From Candidatus Flemingiibacterium merdigallinarum (GTDB lineage Bacteria; Bacillota; Clostridia; Oscillospirales; CAG-272): 49,342 nt of DNA. Shown here piece by piece: positions 40,641 through 48,711 of this stretch. The notes beneath the pieces are model-generated. The model worked only from the letters and a program-made list of their open reading frames with translations. It was not told the DNA's origin and ran no database searches. The stretch covers positions 1 through 49,342 of the forward strand of contig CAJFKR010000009.1 in NCBI GenBank assembly GCA_904386005.1, written 5' to 3'. A program made the position numbers and the translations under genes. Numbering within the stretch: the stretch's first letter is position 1; each line of letters begins with the position of its first letter.

Positions 40641-40901
40641 ATGATGAAGCCAAAAAAGCCTGTAATCAAGCTGCTTCGCAGCGTGTCGAATCATTCGGAT
40701 CTCGGGCTTTGCGCCCCGATGCCAGTCTACATTTCGGATATGGACGTCTGCGAGCTGTCCGCAAAGGCTATTGCGAATACCCCGGTCGCGTCAGCTAACG
40801 AAAGCACTGGCTGCGGAGCTTCCCCCGATCAGGACGAGGTCGAGCGGGCGCTGTCCATGAATAAGCCCGACATGAAATCACAAAATACCAATTTGAATTA
40901 A
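40641..40901 (+). CDS. Hypothetical small protein, 86 aa
   Basis: An 86-aa frame begins MMKPKKPVIKLL, has a central segment with three cysteines (LCAPMP, DVCELS, TGCGAS) and ends in a polar Asn/Lys-rich tail. AGGTG is six bases before ATG. No family recognised; no signal peptide or membrane helix. A promoter and a long structured leader precede it and a hairpin at 40977-41014 follows it, before the MFS gene. The basic start and cysteines would be compatible with a small regulatory or modified peptide, but no modification enzyme gene is nearby. Confidence 0.5.
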   Translation: MMKPKKPVIKLLRSVSNHSDLGLCAPMPVYISDMDVCELSAKAIANTPVASANESTGCGASPDQDEVERALSMNKPDMKSQNTNLN

Positions 40902-40976
40902 GTGCTGGCATTTGCCATTATCTGTCTTGCTTTCCAAAGGTTTCACATTTCGGAGTAAACAATAAATCAATGTCTT

Positions 40977-41014
40977 GGGACAGCCAAACGAGTCAGAACC
41001 TCGTTTGCTGTCCC
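40977..41014 (+). other. 15-bp hairpin upstream of MFS gene
   Basis: GGGACAG-C-CAAACGAG (40977-40992) pairs with CTCGTTTG-CTGTCCC (41000-41014), with a single bulged C. No T-tract follows. It could terminate the small ORF weakly, or be a leader structure for the MFS gene at 41058. Confidence 0.6.
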
Positions 41015-41057
41015 GCGATATAAATATTAGCTCAATGCGTTTAGTTTCGAGGCTGTC

Positions 41058-42278
41058 ATGAAATTTACCTACAAACACACCCTTATCGCGTCCTACATCT
41101 GCTTTATCATTCAGTCGATTGTCAACAACTTCAGTCCGCTGTTGTTTGTTACATATTCGCGCGAGTTCAATATCTCGCTCGAACAAATCGCGCTGCTGGT
41201 GAGCTACAACTTCATTGTCCAAATGGTCGTCGACATGATCGGCGCGCGCTACGCCGACCGCATCGGCTATCGCCGCGGCATCATCATAGCGCACGTCTCA
41301 TCGTTCGTCGGTATTGCCGGACTCGGCGTGTTTCCCTATCTTTTGCCGCCTTACGCCGGACTGCTCGTCGCGACGACCTTCTGCGCTTTGGGCAGCGGCT
41401 TTATCGAGGTGCTCGCAAGTCCGATTGTCGAAGCTCTCCCGACTGACGAAAAAAGCTCGGCAATGAGCCTGCTGCACTCGTTCTACTGCTGGGGTCACAT
41501 CCTCATTGTATTGGTATCGACCGCGTTTTTCGCGCTGTTCGGCACTGAAAACTGGCGCGTCCTCGCTTTTATATGGTCAGCAATACCGGTACTCAACTGC
41601 ATTATGTTTATATTCGTGCCGATATGCAGCTATTCGGAGGGGCGCGAGACCGAGTCGGTCGGCGGATTGTTCAAGCTCGCCGACTTCCGTATATTATTGC
41701 TTTTGATGATATGCGGCGGCGCGTCCGAGCAGGCGATCGCACAGTGGTCGTCGCTGTTCGCCGAGACCGGACTCAACGTGTCGAAAACGGTCGGCGACCT
41801 GCTGGGTCCCTGCCTGTTCGGACTTATGATGGCGCTGTCACGCGCCTTCTACGGCGCGGTCGGAGCTAAGCTGAATCTGTCGCGGGTCATGACGATCTGC
41901 ACAGCCGGACTCATCGGCGGCTATCTCGTGACGACACTGTCGCCGCTGCCGGTGCTGAACCTCATCGGCTGCGGAATTGTCGGAATATTTGTAGGCATCA
42001 TGTGGCCCGGCACACTAAGCCTCGCGACTCGCGCGCTCCCGCAGGGCGGCACATCGATGTTCGCGGTGCTCGCGCTCGCCGGCGACATCGGCTGTGCCGG
42101 CGGACCGGGGCTCATCGGCTTCATCTCGGGCAAAATCGGCGGCGACTACGCGCTGAACATCGGCATACTGTCGGCGATAATATTCCCGATATTGGCGTTG
42201 ATATCGCTTATAGTCATCCGCCGAAGAATCAGCCGCAGAAGCAAAACTGCCGAAACTATCACTACCGCCCAGACCTGA
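41058..42278 (+). CDS. MFS transporter
   Basis: The 406-aa membrane protein has about 12 helices and the Major Facilitator loop 2-3 motif GARYADRIGYRRG near residues 62-74, with the second-half equivalent AFYGAVGAKLNLSR. MSLLHSFYCWGHILIVL and MWPGTLSLATRALPQGGTSMFAVLALAGDIGC resemble fucose/sugar or unknown-substrate MFS permeases of gut Clostridia. GAGG is five bases before ATG. It probably exports or imports a small molecule by H+ or Na+ coupling. The terminator at 42298 ends the unit. Confidence 0.92.
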   Translation: MKFTYKHTLIASYICFIIQSIVNNFSPLLFVTYSREFNISLEQIALLVSYNFIVQMVVDMIGARYADRIGYRRGIIIAHVSSFVGIAGLGVFPYLLPPYAGLLVATTFCALGSGFIEVLASPIVEALPTDEKSSAMSLLHSFYCWGHILIVLVSTAFFALFGTENWRVLAFIWSAIPVLNCIMFIFVPICSYSEGRETESVGGLFKLADFRILLLLMICGGASEQAIAQWSSLFAETGLNVSKTVGDLLGPCLFGLMMALSRAFYGAVGAKLNLSRVMTICTAGLIGGYLVTTLSPLPVLNLIGCGIVGIFVGIMWPGTLSLATRALPQGGTSMFAVLALAGDIGCAGGPGLIGFISGKIGGDYALNIGILSAIIFPILALISLIVIRRRISRRSKTAETITTAQT

Positions 42279-42297
42279 CATAACAGCATATGAAACG

Positions 42298-42324
42298 AAA
42301 TCCGCCGCAAGCCGCGACGGATTT
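42298..42324 (+). terminator. Terminator after MFS gene
   Basis: AAATCCG-C-CGC (42298-42308) pairs with GCG-A-CGGATTT (42314-42324) with one mismatch; TGTATT follows. Confidence 0.75.
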
Positions 42325-42391
42325 TGTATTATAAGCAAATTGACAAATACTTAACTTAAATTTACTGTAAACCATCCCAAAATCAGTAAAT

Positions 42392-42424
42392 TACTAACAA
42401 CTAACACCTAACAACTAACAACTA
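42392..42424. repeat. Heptamer repeat tract after SGNH hydrolase gene
   Basis: Tandem CTAACAA units (ACTAACAACTAACACCTAAC and on) of about 33 bases. On the minus strand this is TTAGTTG repeated, starting within a few bases of the hydrolase stop, the same unit and position as seen after ffh. Confidence 0.75.
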
Positions 42425-42426
42425 CT

Positions 42427-43227
42427 TCACCCCTTCGCCGTGTAGTTGTGTACCCCTTTGCCGATGAATCCCACCTGCGCGAAATCCTCGGGCTGATGAC
42501 GAATTATATAGTCAATGTAGCTCATCGTCATTTTCGCGGTCAGTATGTAGCCCATCGGATTCATATGCCCGCCGAGATAGAAGCGGCGCTTGAACTCCTC
42601 GTCGTATACCGGCGCGTATTTGTTCAGGTCAATCACGTACGTGTAGTCGAAAAACTCCGCGAGCTCGTGCAGCAGCTTTGCATGGAGTCTGCCGGCCTCG
42701 TCGCCGTCGGGGCGCTGACTTCTCGGCATAGTCATGAGGAAGAAGCGCGCCTGCGGCTGCATTGACTTCAGCCGCTGTATTATCTTCGCGTAGTAGCCGC
42801 AGAAGGTCGGCTTATTGTTGTTATAATCGTCGCGGTCAATGTCGCCGACCGAGCCCAGCTCCATCTTGCGGCCGTACAGGTCGTTGACTCCGAGCGCGAT
42901 GATGTACGCTTGGCAGAGCTTGTCCTCGTCCCAGAAGCTATTCTTTTCGGCAAACGAGTCCCAGTATTCCTGCGCGGTCATTCCGCCGCGCGAAAAATTG
43001 TAGACCTTGACTCCGGCGGCGCGCGCTATGTACTGTCCCCACGAATATTCAAAATAGTCGTGGTAGCCCTTGGTCTTGCCCTCGGGGTCGGTCGATTCAA
43101 ACTCGCCGGACGAGAGCGAGTCGCCAATACAGCCGATTGTGCGGAATATTGAGGTGAAACCCCCGTCGTCGACGATCCGGTCGAGCGGCTTCTCGTTCGG
43201 GTCGGCGAGGTATGCGGACATATCCAT
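42427..43227 (-). CDS. SGNH/GDSL hydrolase
   Basis: The 266-aa protein shows the SGNH blocks: GCIGDSLSSG near residues 31-40 (Ser nucleophile), the Gly of FSRGGMTAQEY (block II), ALGVNDLYG near 113 (Asn, block III) and GGHMNPMGY near 224 (His, block V), with Asp three residues or so before it altered to GG-H, so the usual DxxH reads G-G-H-M. Such enzymes deacetylate or de-esterify carbohydrates. No signal peptide is seen. AGGAGG is nine bases before ATG. Probably cytosolic esterase acting on acylated sugars. Transcribed from its own promoter. Confidence 0.9.
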   Translation of the reverse strand: MDMSAYLADPNEKPLDRIVDDGGFTSIFRTIGCIGDSLSSGEFESTDPEGKTKGYHDYFEYSWGQYIARAAGVKVYNFSRGGMTAQEYWDSFAEKNSFWDEDKLCQAYIIALGVNDLYGRKMELGSVGDIDRDDYNNNKPTFCGYYAKIIQRLKSMQPQARFFLMTMPRSQRPDGDEAGRLHAKLLHELAEFFDYTYVIDLNKYAPVYDEEFKRRFYLGGHMNPMGYILTAKMTMSYIDYIIRHQPEDFAQVGFIGKGVHNYTAKG

Positions 43228-43268
43228 TAATAAAATCCTCCTTGATTTTTGTTTGATTATCGTTTATA

Positions 43269-43297
43269 ATTATATCATACCCAAAGTTAAATTTCAA
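43269..43297 (-). promoter_or_regulatory. Sigma-A promoter for SGNH hydrolase
   Basis: Minus strand: TTGAAA (43297-43292), 17-base spacer, TATAAT (43274-43269). Confidence 0.85.
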
Positions 43298-43336
43298 TAT
43301 GAAATTGATTATTTCGCAATCGAAAGGATTAAAAAG

Positions 43337-44485
43337 ATGACTGACAAAGAAATATCCGAGCTGCGCCGGCGTATCGCGCCGGACAAGCACAATATATCCA
43401 GACTCTGCGGACGCTATGTCAACGCGAATCGCGAGACTGTATGCGAATTTGCCGAAACCTTCGGACTCATGCCGGAGGACGCGTCCGAAATGTACCTGTC
43501 ATTGCTCCGCCGCGTGCTCTCCGGCACAAACGGCCGCAACCTTATCGACATAGCCTTTTCCATCGGTCAGGTCGAGACCGGCGAGGAGCACGCGCTCCTG
43601 CAAGCACTCCGCAAATCGGGTCTGCGCGACGACGAGTCGATAAAAAAGCTGTTCGACCGCATCGCGTCGCAGCTCATAAGCGAGACTGGCAGCCTGATTC
43701 TGCTCGCGTATGACAGCTACGACGTTCCGATAAAGCGTCGGGACGAAGGCGGCTCGGACGAGTCCGACACGATATTCTCCTATATAATCTGCGCCATTTG
43801 TCCGGTCAAGGAGTCGAAGCCGGTGCTCGGCTACGACGCCGGTCCCAAGACCTTTTCGGTCCACTCCTGCGACTGGAATGTCTGCGCGCCCGAATCGGGC
43901 TTCCTGTTCCCGGCGTTTGACGACCGTAAAGCTAATATATACAACGCGCTCTATTACACAAAGAATCTGTCTGACAGCAACGAGGAGCTCGCGAAGGCGT
44001 TGTTCAACACCGAGCTTCCCCTCCCCGCCGCCGAGCAGAAGGAGCTGTTCGGGAATATTCTCGCAAGCTCGCTCGGCGACGAGTGCAGCCTCGAGGTCGT
44101 GCAGACAATACACGACGACATCGCGCAGAAGATTGACGAACACAAATCAATGCGCATACCCGAACCGCTGACAATTTCAAAGAAGGACGTGTCGGGCATA
44201 CTCGCCGACTGCGGAGTCTCGGACGAGAAAATCGCCGAGTTCGAGCAGAGCTGCGACGAGAGCTATGGCGTCGGCGCCGACCTGTCGCCGCGCAATCTGA
44301 TCGAGCCTAAGCAGTTCGAATTAAAAACCTCCGACATCATGATAAAGGCAAAGCCCGAGTTGGGCGACCTCATCGAGACGCGCGTCATCGACGGAGTCAA
44401 GTATGTACTGATTCGCGCCGACGAGGAAATCACCGTCAACGGCGTGCCGATCGCGGTAAAAGCCGACGACGCGGATGGTGAGTGA
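43337..44485 (+). CDS. DUF4317 family protein
   Basis: The 382-aa protein matches the clostridial DUF4317 family from its start (MTDKEISELRRRIAPDKHNISRLCGRYVNANRETVC-type opening) and the mid-protein AYDSYDVP and FLFPAFDDRKANIYNALYYTKN segments. It is soluble, acidic and of unknown role; it is common across Lachnospiraceae and Oscillospiraceae. AAAGGA lies eight bases before ATG at 43337; the open frame upstream is only non-coding extension through the divergent promoter region. It ends 80 bases before a perfect bidirectional terminator. Confidence 0.92.
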   Translation: MTDKEISELRRRIAPDKHNISRLCGRYVNANRETVCEFAETFGLMPEDASEMYLSLLRRVLSGTNGRNLIDIAFSIGQVETGEEHALLQALRKSGLRDDESIKKLFDRIASQLISETGSLILLAYDSYDVPIKRRDEGGSDESDTIFSYIICAICPVKESKPVLGYDAGPKTFSVHSCDWNVCAPESGFLFPAFDDRKANIYNALYYTKNLSDSNEELAKALFNTELPLPAAEQKELFGNILASSLGDECSLEVVQTIHDDIAQKIDEHKSMRIPEPLTISKKDVSGILADCGVSDEKIAEFEQSCDESYGVGADLSPRNLIEPKQFELKTSDIMIKAKPELGDLIETRVIDGVKYVLIRADEEITVNGVPIAVKADDADGE

Positions 44486-44567
44486 TGGTATTTACTGACA
44501 GCGCGCGCCGCGCCGCCTGACAGCATACCCTCCATTGCCCGCCCCCGCCTGAATAGCGAATAAAACG

Positions 44568-44597
44568 ACTGTCCCGCCGTGTTCACGGCGGGACAGT
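44568..44597. terminator. 14-bp bidirectional terminator
   Basis: ACTGTCCCGCCGTG (44568-44581) pairs perfectly with CACGGCGGGACAGT (44584-44597); TTTAAT follows on the plus strand. Confidence 0.9.
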
Positions 44598-44648
44598 TTA
44601 ATATCGGCTTACTACAGGCAGCTGTTATAATATGTCACAAGCATAGCA

Positions 44649-46145
44649 CTATTCGTTGTTCTCCATAAACGTATCGATAATAGTTTGCAGCGCGGTGATA
44701 GCCGCGGGCTCGGCGGCTGTATATGCCGACGCGAAGTCGGTTTTCTTCGCGGTCAGCGGGTCGGAGAAGCACTTTGACAGGAAGATGCCGTTGACCTTGT
44801 TGTTATACGCGAGCGGGAAGGCTATGCTGATATTGTCGTGAATTATGTCTATCATCTGCGCCGAGACATTGTCGCGGACATATTTCACCTTGAGCGCGGT
44901 CTCGTAATACGCCGGCAGAACCACCTCGTTCGTTTCACGGCAGAGCTGTTCGAGCACCGCGCAGACCGATTCGGTCTTGGTACAGGTTATCGGTATAGCG
45001 CCGACCTCGGTGATGTCGTGCGTGCTCGTCACATACTCGCTCTGTTCAGCGTCGAGCTTCGGATAAGGCAGCAGTCCCATGTCGTCCTCCATCGCGCGGA
45101 ACGCGTCGATGCTGCCCAGTCTCTGGAAGCCGACAAAAAGCGACTGACCCGCGGCGAAGCGGGTGATGATCTCATCCTGAGCAAAGGTCGAATTCGACGC
45201 CGAATCCCAGAAGAACTGATTCAGCTTTTCGAGCAAAGTAACCGAGCGCTCGTTATTCATCGCGATCGACGGGATTCCGTCCTTATCGCGCTCAATGAAG
45301 CTGATGTCGGCCGAAATCATAAACGGTATAGCCGAACCCCATGTGCCGACCGTGATATAACCGAATTGATCCTCTTTATCAATCTGCGCGTCACCATTCA
45401 GATCCTTATACGCGAGCTGCGAGTAACGAAGCAGCTCGTCCATCGTCCACTTTCCGTCGAGCACGAGCTGATAGAGATCGTCCGGATCCTCACCGAGCTC
45501 TGTCAGCATGGTCTTGTTGAAATACAGCGCGTGCGCGTTGCGTATGACGTCGATGAAGAAGTCGCCGGCAAGCAGGAACATCTTCGTGTTGCCGATTGTC
45601 AGATCGTTCATATAGTCGTCGTACCAGTATATCTTGTCAAACTGTATGTATTCGCTGTCCTTGATATTGTGGAAAAGTCCCTCTATCGAAAGATTAGCGA
45701 GCGGATACAGGTCATTGATGACGACGTCGTAAATATCGTCACCCGCCATGACCGTCTTCTGTATATCGCTGCCGATAGTGTCCCACAGCTGGTCGGTCTG
45801 TATAAATTCGAGCTCGACGTTCAGCTTTTCCTCGGTGTTGAGGTTGCGATAATAAACCGCGTCGTTAACTACGTCGCCGTTTTCCTCACCGCTGCCCTCG
45901 ATGTAGTTATTCGAGGTTTCATAATCGTAATCACTGATGCTGGTGTAGAATCTGATCGTCTCGCCGCCAAGGTCAAGGCCTTCGAGTACATCCGGTTCTG
46001 TTTCTTCCGTTGATTCGTCAGTTTCGGAACTATTGAGCGTCGTTTCAACGGCATCGGTGTCAGACGCTGCGCCGCAGCCATATAGAAGCTGCATAAGTCC
46101 GAGACTTAATGCCAATATTGCAGATTTAATTTTCAGGTTTTTCAT
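44649..46145 (-). CDS. Extracellular solute-binding lipoprotein 4 (ABC-type, orphan)
   Basis: The 498-aa protein has a signal peptide with lipobox LLYGC (Cys about 24), a Thr/Ser/Glu linker and the same family motifs: GDVVNDAVYYRN near 95, AGDDIYDVVINDL, KIYWYDDYMNDLTIGNTKMF near 170, GKWTMDELLRYS, DLNGDAQIDKEDQFG near 250 (Ca-loop like) and LLPYPKLDAEQ near 362. It is the most divergent of the four (WW replaced by YW). The nearest ribosome site (GGGAGAAAGGAAG) is about 24 bases from ATG, with a GCTT/AAGC mini-hairpin and an upstream ATG GTC GCA ATA TGA between. Leader about 210 bases. No permease gene nearby. Confidence 0.92.
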   Translation of the reverse strand: MKNLKIKSAILALSLGLMQLLYGCGAASDTDAVETTLNSSETDESTEETEPDVLEGLDLGGETIRFYTSISDYDYETSNNYIEGSGEENGDVVNDAVYYRNLNTEEKLNVELEFIQTDQLWDTIGSDIQKTVMAGDDIYDVVINDLYPLANLSIEGLFHNIKDSEYIQFDKIYWYDDYMNDLTIGNTKMFLLAGDFFIDVIRNAHALYFNKTMLTELGEDPDDLYQLVLDGKWTMDELLRYSQLAYKDLNGDAQIDKEDQFGYITVGTWGSAIPFMISADISFIERDKDGIPSIAMNNERSVTLLEKLNQFFWDSASNSTFAQDEIITRFAAGQSLFVGFQRLGSIDAFRAMEDDMGLLPYPKLDAEQSEYVTSTHDITEVGAIPITCTKTESVCAVLEQLCRETNEVVLPAYYETALKVKYVRDNVSAQMIDIIHDNISIAFPLAYNNKVNGIFLSKCFSDPLTAKKTDFASAYTAAEPAAITALQTIIDTFMENNE

Positions 46146-46357
46146 ATTGCGACCATGCTTTTTTAAGCTTCCTTTCTCCCTTTCGGGTGTGGGTACAATA
46201 TACGGTTACATAAACTCGTAATGTTTAACTATATAGGTCGGCCGACATTGGTTGACTGTCTATTTTATATACATATTGATCCATCCCTCTTGTTTTGTTA
46301 TTTTTAATAATTATTTTCATATTTCCCTAACATTTAATCATTTATTGTCATATTAAT

Positions 46358-46386
46358 ATTATATTATAATTTACCGCAAATTGCAA
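46358..46386 (-). promoter_or_regulatory. Probable promoter for solute-binding lipoprotein 4
   Basis: Minus strand: TTGCAA (46386-46381), 17-base spacer, TATAAT (46363-46358). It would give a leader of about 210 bases, AT-rich and without a recognised structure. Confidence 0.65.
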
Positions 46387-46550
46387 TCGGCAGCGGCAAT
46401 TATTAATTATTTGTTTACATTTTTCTGAAAATAATTTACTATATGATTCTGTCCTAAAAATTTCAAACGATATCTGTCGCATGATTGACGATTTGCATAA
46501 TACTTTGGCTGTGTAGCAAGAATTGATATAATAGCAATCTATATAAAAAG

Positions 46551-46593
46551 AGAGAGCCGATTCACCCACATAGCTTGCGTGGATCAGCTCTCT
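46551..46593 (-). terminator. Terminator downstream of ADP-ribosylglycohydrolase-family gene
   Basis: AGAGAGC (46551-46557) pairs with GCTCTCT (46587-46593), with an inner CCAC/GTGG stem. On the minus strand CTCTTTTTATA follows. Confidence 0.8.
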
Positions 46594-46642
46594 GTATATT
46601 AATCAGTCTGATTTTTATTGGCTTTTGTACTGCCAGTACGAT

Positions 46643-46726
46643 TCAATTTTCACCACCGTCAGTATCCTCCTCGCGGATACCGACAATCGGATTTCGAGTA
46701 AGCATCCTTATGGCGAACGCCGACAT
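46643..46726 (-). CDS. Possible 27-aa ORF or gene remnant
   Basis: Between the glycohydrolase stop and its terminator a frame reads MSAFAIRMLTRNPIVGIREE, then a short acidic tail and a stop. It also stays open upstream of the ATG to a TAG at about 46750 (IYAIP just before). No ribosome site is visible. It may be the tail of a lost gene, or chance. Not recognised. Confidence 0.25.
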   Translation of the reverse strand: MSAFAIRMLTRNPIVGIREEDTDGGEN

Positions 46727-46757
46727 CGGGATTGCATAAATCGCCGCGCGAACCTAA

Positions 46758-48701
46758 TCATAGCTCCGACTCAAAGTCGGTGTATTGTCTCCAGCGACCG
46801 CCTTGTATGCGCCAGACAAGCGAATATTTCGCGTGGTCGGACTGCTGGGCGCATTTCAGTATCACTGTGTTCACGCCGCGTTTTAACTGAACAGTGAAGT
46901 GCATATTTTCGAGTGTCCACCACTTCGTCCGGTCGCTCATGCCGACAAGCCTGCCGTTGACCCAGAGCTTGAACGGCGCGGTGTGTCCGACGGCGACCTC
47001 GACAGTTCTATCCTCGGGCGAAATCATACGGCGAATCAGATAGTCGACGTGCGCGCCCTCGTAGGGCTGAAGCTCGGCGGTGTCGAACAAATCCTCGCCT
47101 ATCGCGACCCGCTCGGGGACGCACTCGGCGCGGCCGTCAGGCTTGATGTCACAAAACGGCTCACATTCGGGAACGAATTCATGGTTTATGTCGGCGATTC
47201 CACCAAGATGGTATTCGCGGGTCACATCATAGCCATTTTCATTTGGCAGCAGCTTAAAGTGCTTGCCATACGGCTCGTGCGGCGCGAGGTCGGACAGATC
47301 CTTGATATTCTCAAGAAACGGACCGTATCTATACCAGATATCGCAGCCGACCAGACCGAAATCGTCGCAAAGCCGACCGGCGCTCGTGTCCATTATCACG
47401 CTGAATATGTTAGTCTGACGCAGCTTCACCGCGCCTGGCGACAGCTCTGCACGGAAGTCGAACTCGCGGCACTCGCCGGCTTTTAAACTGAAAGAAATGA
47501 GGCGCGGCGTGAACATGACATCCTCGGGCGGGGTGATATCCGCGGTCAGCTCGATTTCAGTATCAGTGGTATTGTAAAATGCGAGTCCAAGCTCGGTCGC
47601 ACAGTCGGGCGAGAGCACCGGGTCGGAATGATAATTTACAGTCAGTGTAACCGGCGGTGTGCGGACAATGTCCGGCACGCGCGCAAACTCGGGCATTTCG
47701 GTTATCATCGCCATGTCGTCAAACTTTTCGGACGCGGACATACCGACCGCGCATACATCGCGCGCCAAAGCCTCGATTGTGCCCTTGCGACGGCGGGTCT
47801 TGACCGCGATGTCAAGACCGGTATCGCTCATGCCGTCTGTATTCAGCAGCCGATCCGCGCCGCGGATTATGCCGAGAATCGATGCCGCGGTAGCGCAGAT
47901 ACAGTCGGTGTCATAACCGCAGGCGAGACCTATCTGTATCGTCCGGCGGAAATCGCCCTGACCATATAGCAGCGCAATCAGTATAAAGCCGAGATTCTGG
48001 TACATATTCGTGCAGTCGGCGTGACCATATGAGCGCAGAATCTTTCCACGCGTCAGCTTCCAGTCGAGCCCCTCGTCATACCAGCCGACCGTGTCACGCA
48101 ATACCCGTCCGAGCTTGCTGTCAGCCGGAACCTCATCAAGCGCGGTGTCGAGCGCCTCGCGCAACGTACGGTCAAAGAATAGCTCGCTTTCAAATACCGC
48201 GAGGAAGCGTTCGGCGTCAATCGAGTCGCGTTCATGATCGAGCGAGCCGTCCATCTCGACATATTTTCCGATGAGTCTGTTCGAGCCCGGGAATATACAA
48301 GCCCAGATCTCGGCGCGGATCGGACAGCCCATTCCATTTTTGTAGTAGCGATTATTATAACGGCCTGACGTCGGCGGATAGACGCCGTGCGCGTAATTCT
48401 TTTCGAAATAGGCGTATTCGCCCGGACCATACGGCACCTTTTCGTAGAACTCGCGCGCCATGTCGCGAGAGGTGATGTCGAAGCCGACCGACTCGATCAG
48501 CTCGAGCCAGAGTATCTGCAAATCGAGATCGTCGTTCGGCAAAGTCTGGTGAAGCAGCTCCTCGTTAAGCGGAAAATCGAGCAGCTCCTTTCGTCCCTCA
48601 GCCGGACCACCCGCAGTGCCGCCTATGCACTTGCCGAGAAAGCAGCCATATACCTTGTCAAAATACTTGGTATATGTGATGTTTTTTCTTAGTTTTTCCA
48701 T
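46758..48701 (-). CDS. ADP-ribosylglycohydrolase family protein with C-terminal beta domains
   Basis: The 647-aa protein begins with an ARH/DraG-like all-helical domain (about 1-330): FDKVYGCFLGKCIGGTAGGPAEG, NDDLDLQILWLELIE near 57 and GLACGYDTDCICATAASILGIIRGA near 260, where paired Asp residues bind two Mg2+ ions. Residues about 345-460 form an Ig-like beta domain (VTLTVNYHSDPVLSP, CREFDFRAELSPG), and about 530-647 a galactose-binding-like beta-sandwich (VEVAVGHTAPFKLWVNGRLVG, FTVQLKRGVNTVILKCAQ). The added domains suggest a carbohydrate-linked substrate rather than ADP-ribosyl protein. AAGGTG is six bases before ATG; the upstream SLH gene stop is ten bases away. Confidence 0.85.
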   Translation of the reverse strand: MEKLRKNITYTKYFDKVYGCFLGKCIGGTAGGPAEGRKELLDFPLNEELLHQTLPNDDLDLQILWLELIESVGFDITSRDMAREFYEKVPYGPGEYAYFEKNYAHGVYPPTSGRYNNRYYKNGMGCPIRAEIWACIFPGSNRLIGKYVEMDGSLDHERDSIDAERFLAVFESELFFDRTLREALDTALDEVPADSKLGRVLRDTVGWYDEGLDWKLTRGKILRSYGHADCTNMYQNLGFILIALLYGQGDFRRTIQIGLACGYDTDCICATAASILGIIRGADRLLNTDGMSDTGLDIAVKTRRRKGTIEALARDVCAVGMSASEKFDDMAMITEMPEFARVPDIVRTPPVTLTVNYHSDPVLSPDCATELGLAFYNTTDTEIELTADITPPEDVMFTPRLISFSLKAGECREFDFRAELSPGAVKLRQTNIFSVIMDTSAGRLCDDFGLVGCDIWYRYGPFLENIKDLSDLAPHEPYGKHFKLLPNENGYDVTREYHLGGIADINHEFVPECEPFCDIKPDGRAECVPERVAIGEDLFDTAELQPYEGAHVDYLIRRMISPEDRTVEVAVGHTAPFKLWVNGRLVGMSDRTKWWTLENMHFTVQLKRGVNTVILKCAQQSDHAKYSLVWRIQGGRWRQYTDFESEL

Positions 48702-48711
48702 ATTAATCACC

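Noticed and set aside
43070..43336. N-terminal extension of the DUF4317 protein
   Set aside because: The open frame crosses the divergent promoter region; AAAGGA and the family start place initiation at 43337.
44838..46013. 391-aa plus-strand frame over solute-binding gene 4
   Set aside because: Shadow frame; the minus strand encodes a complete lipoprotein with signal peptide and family motifs.
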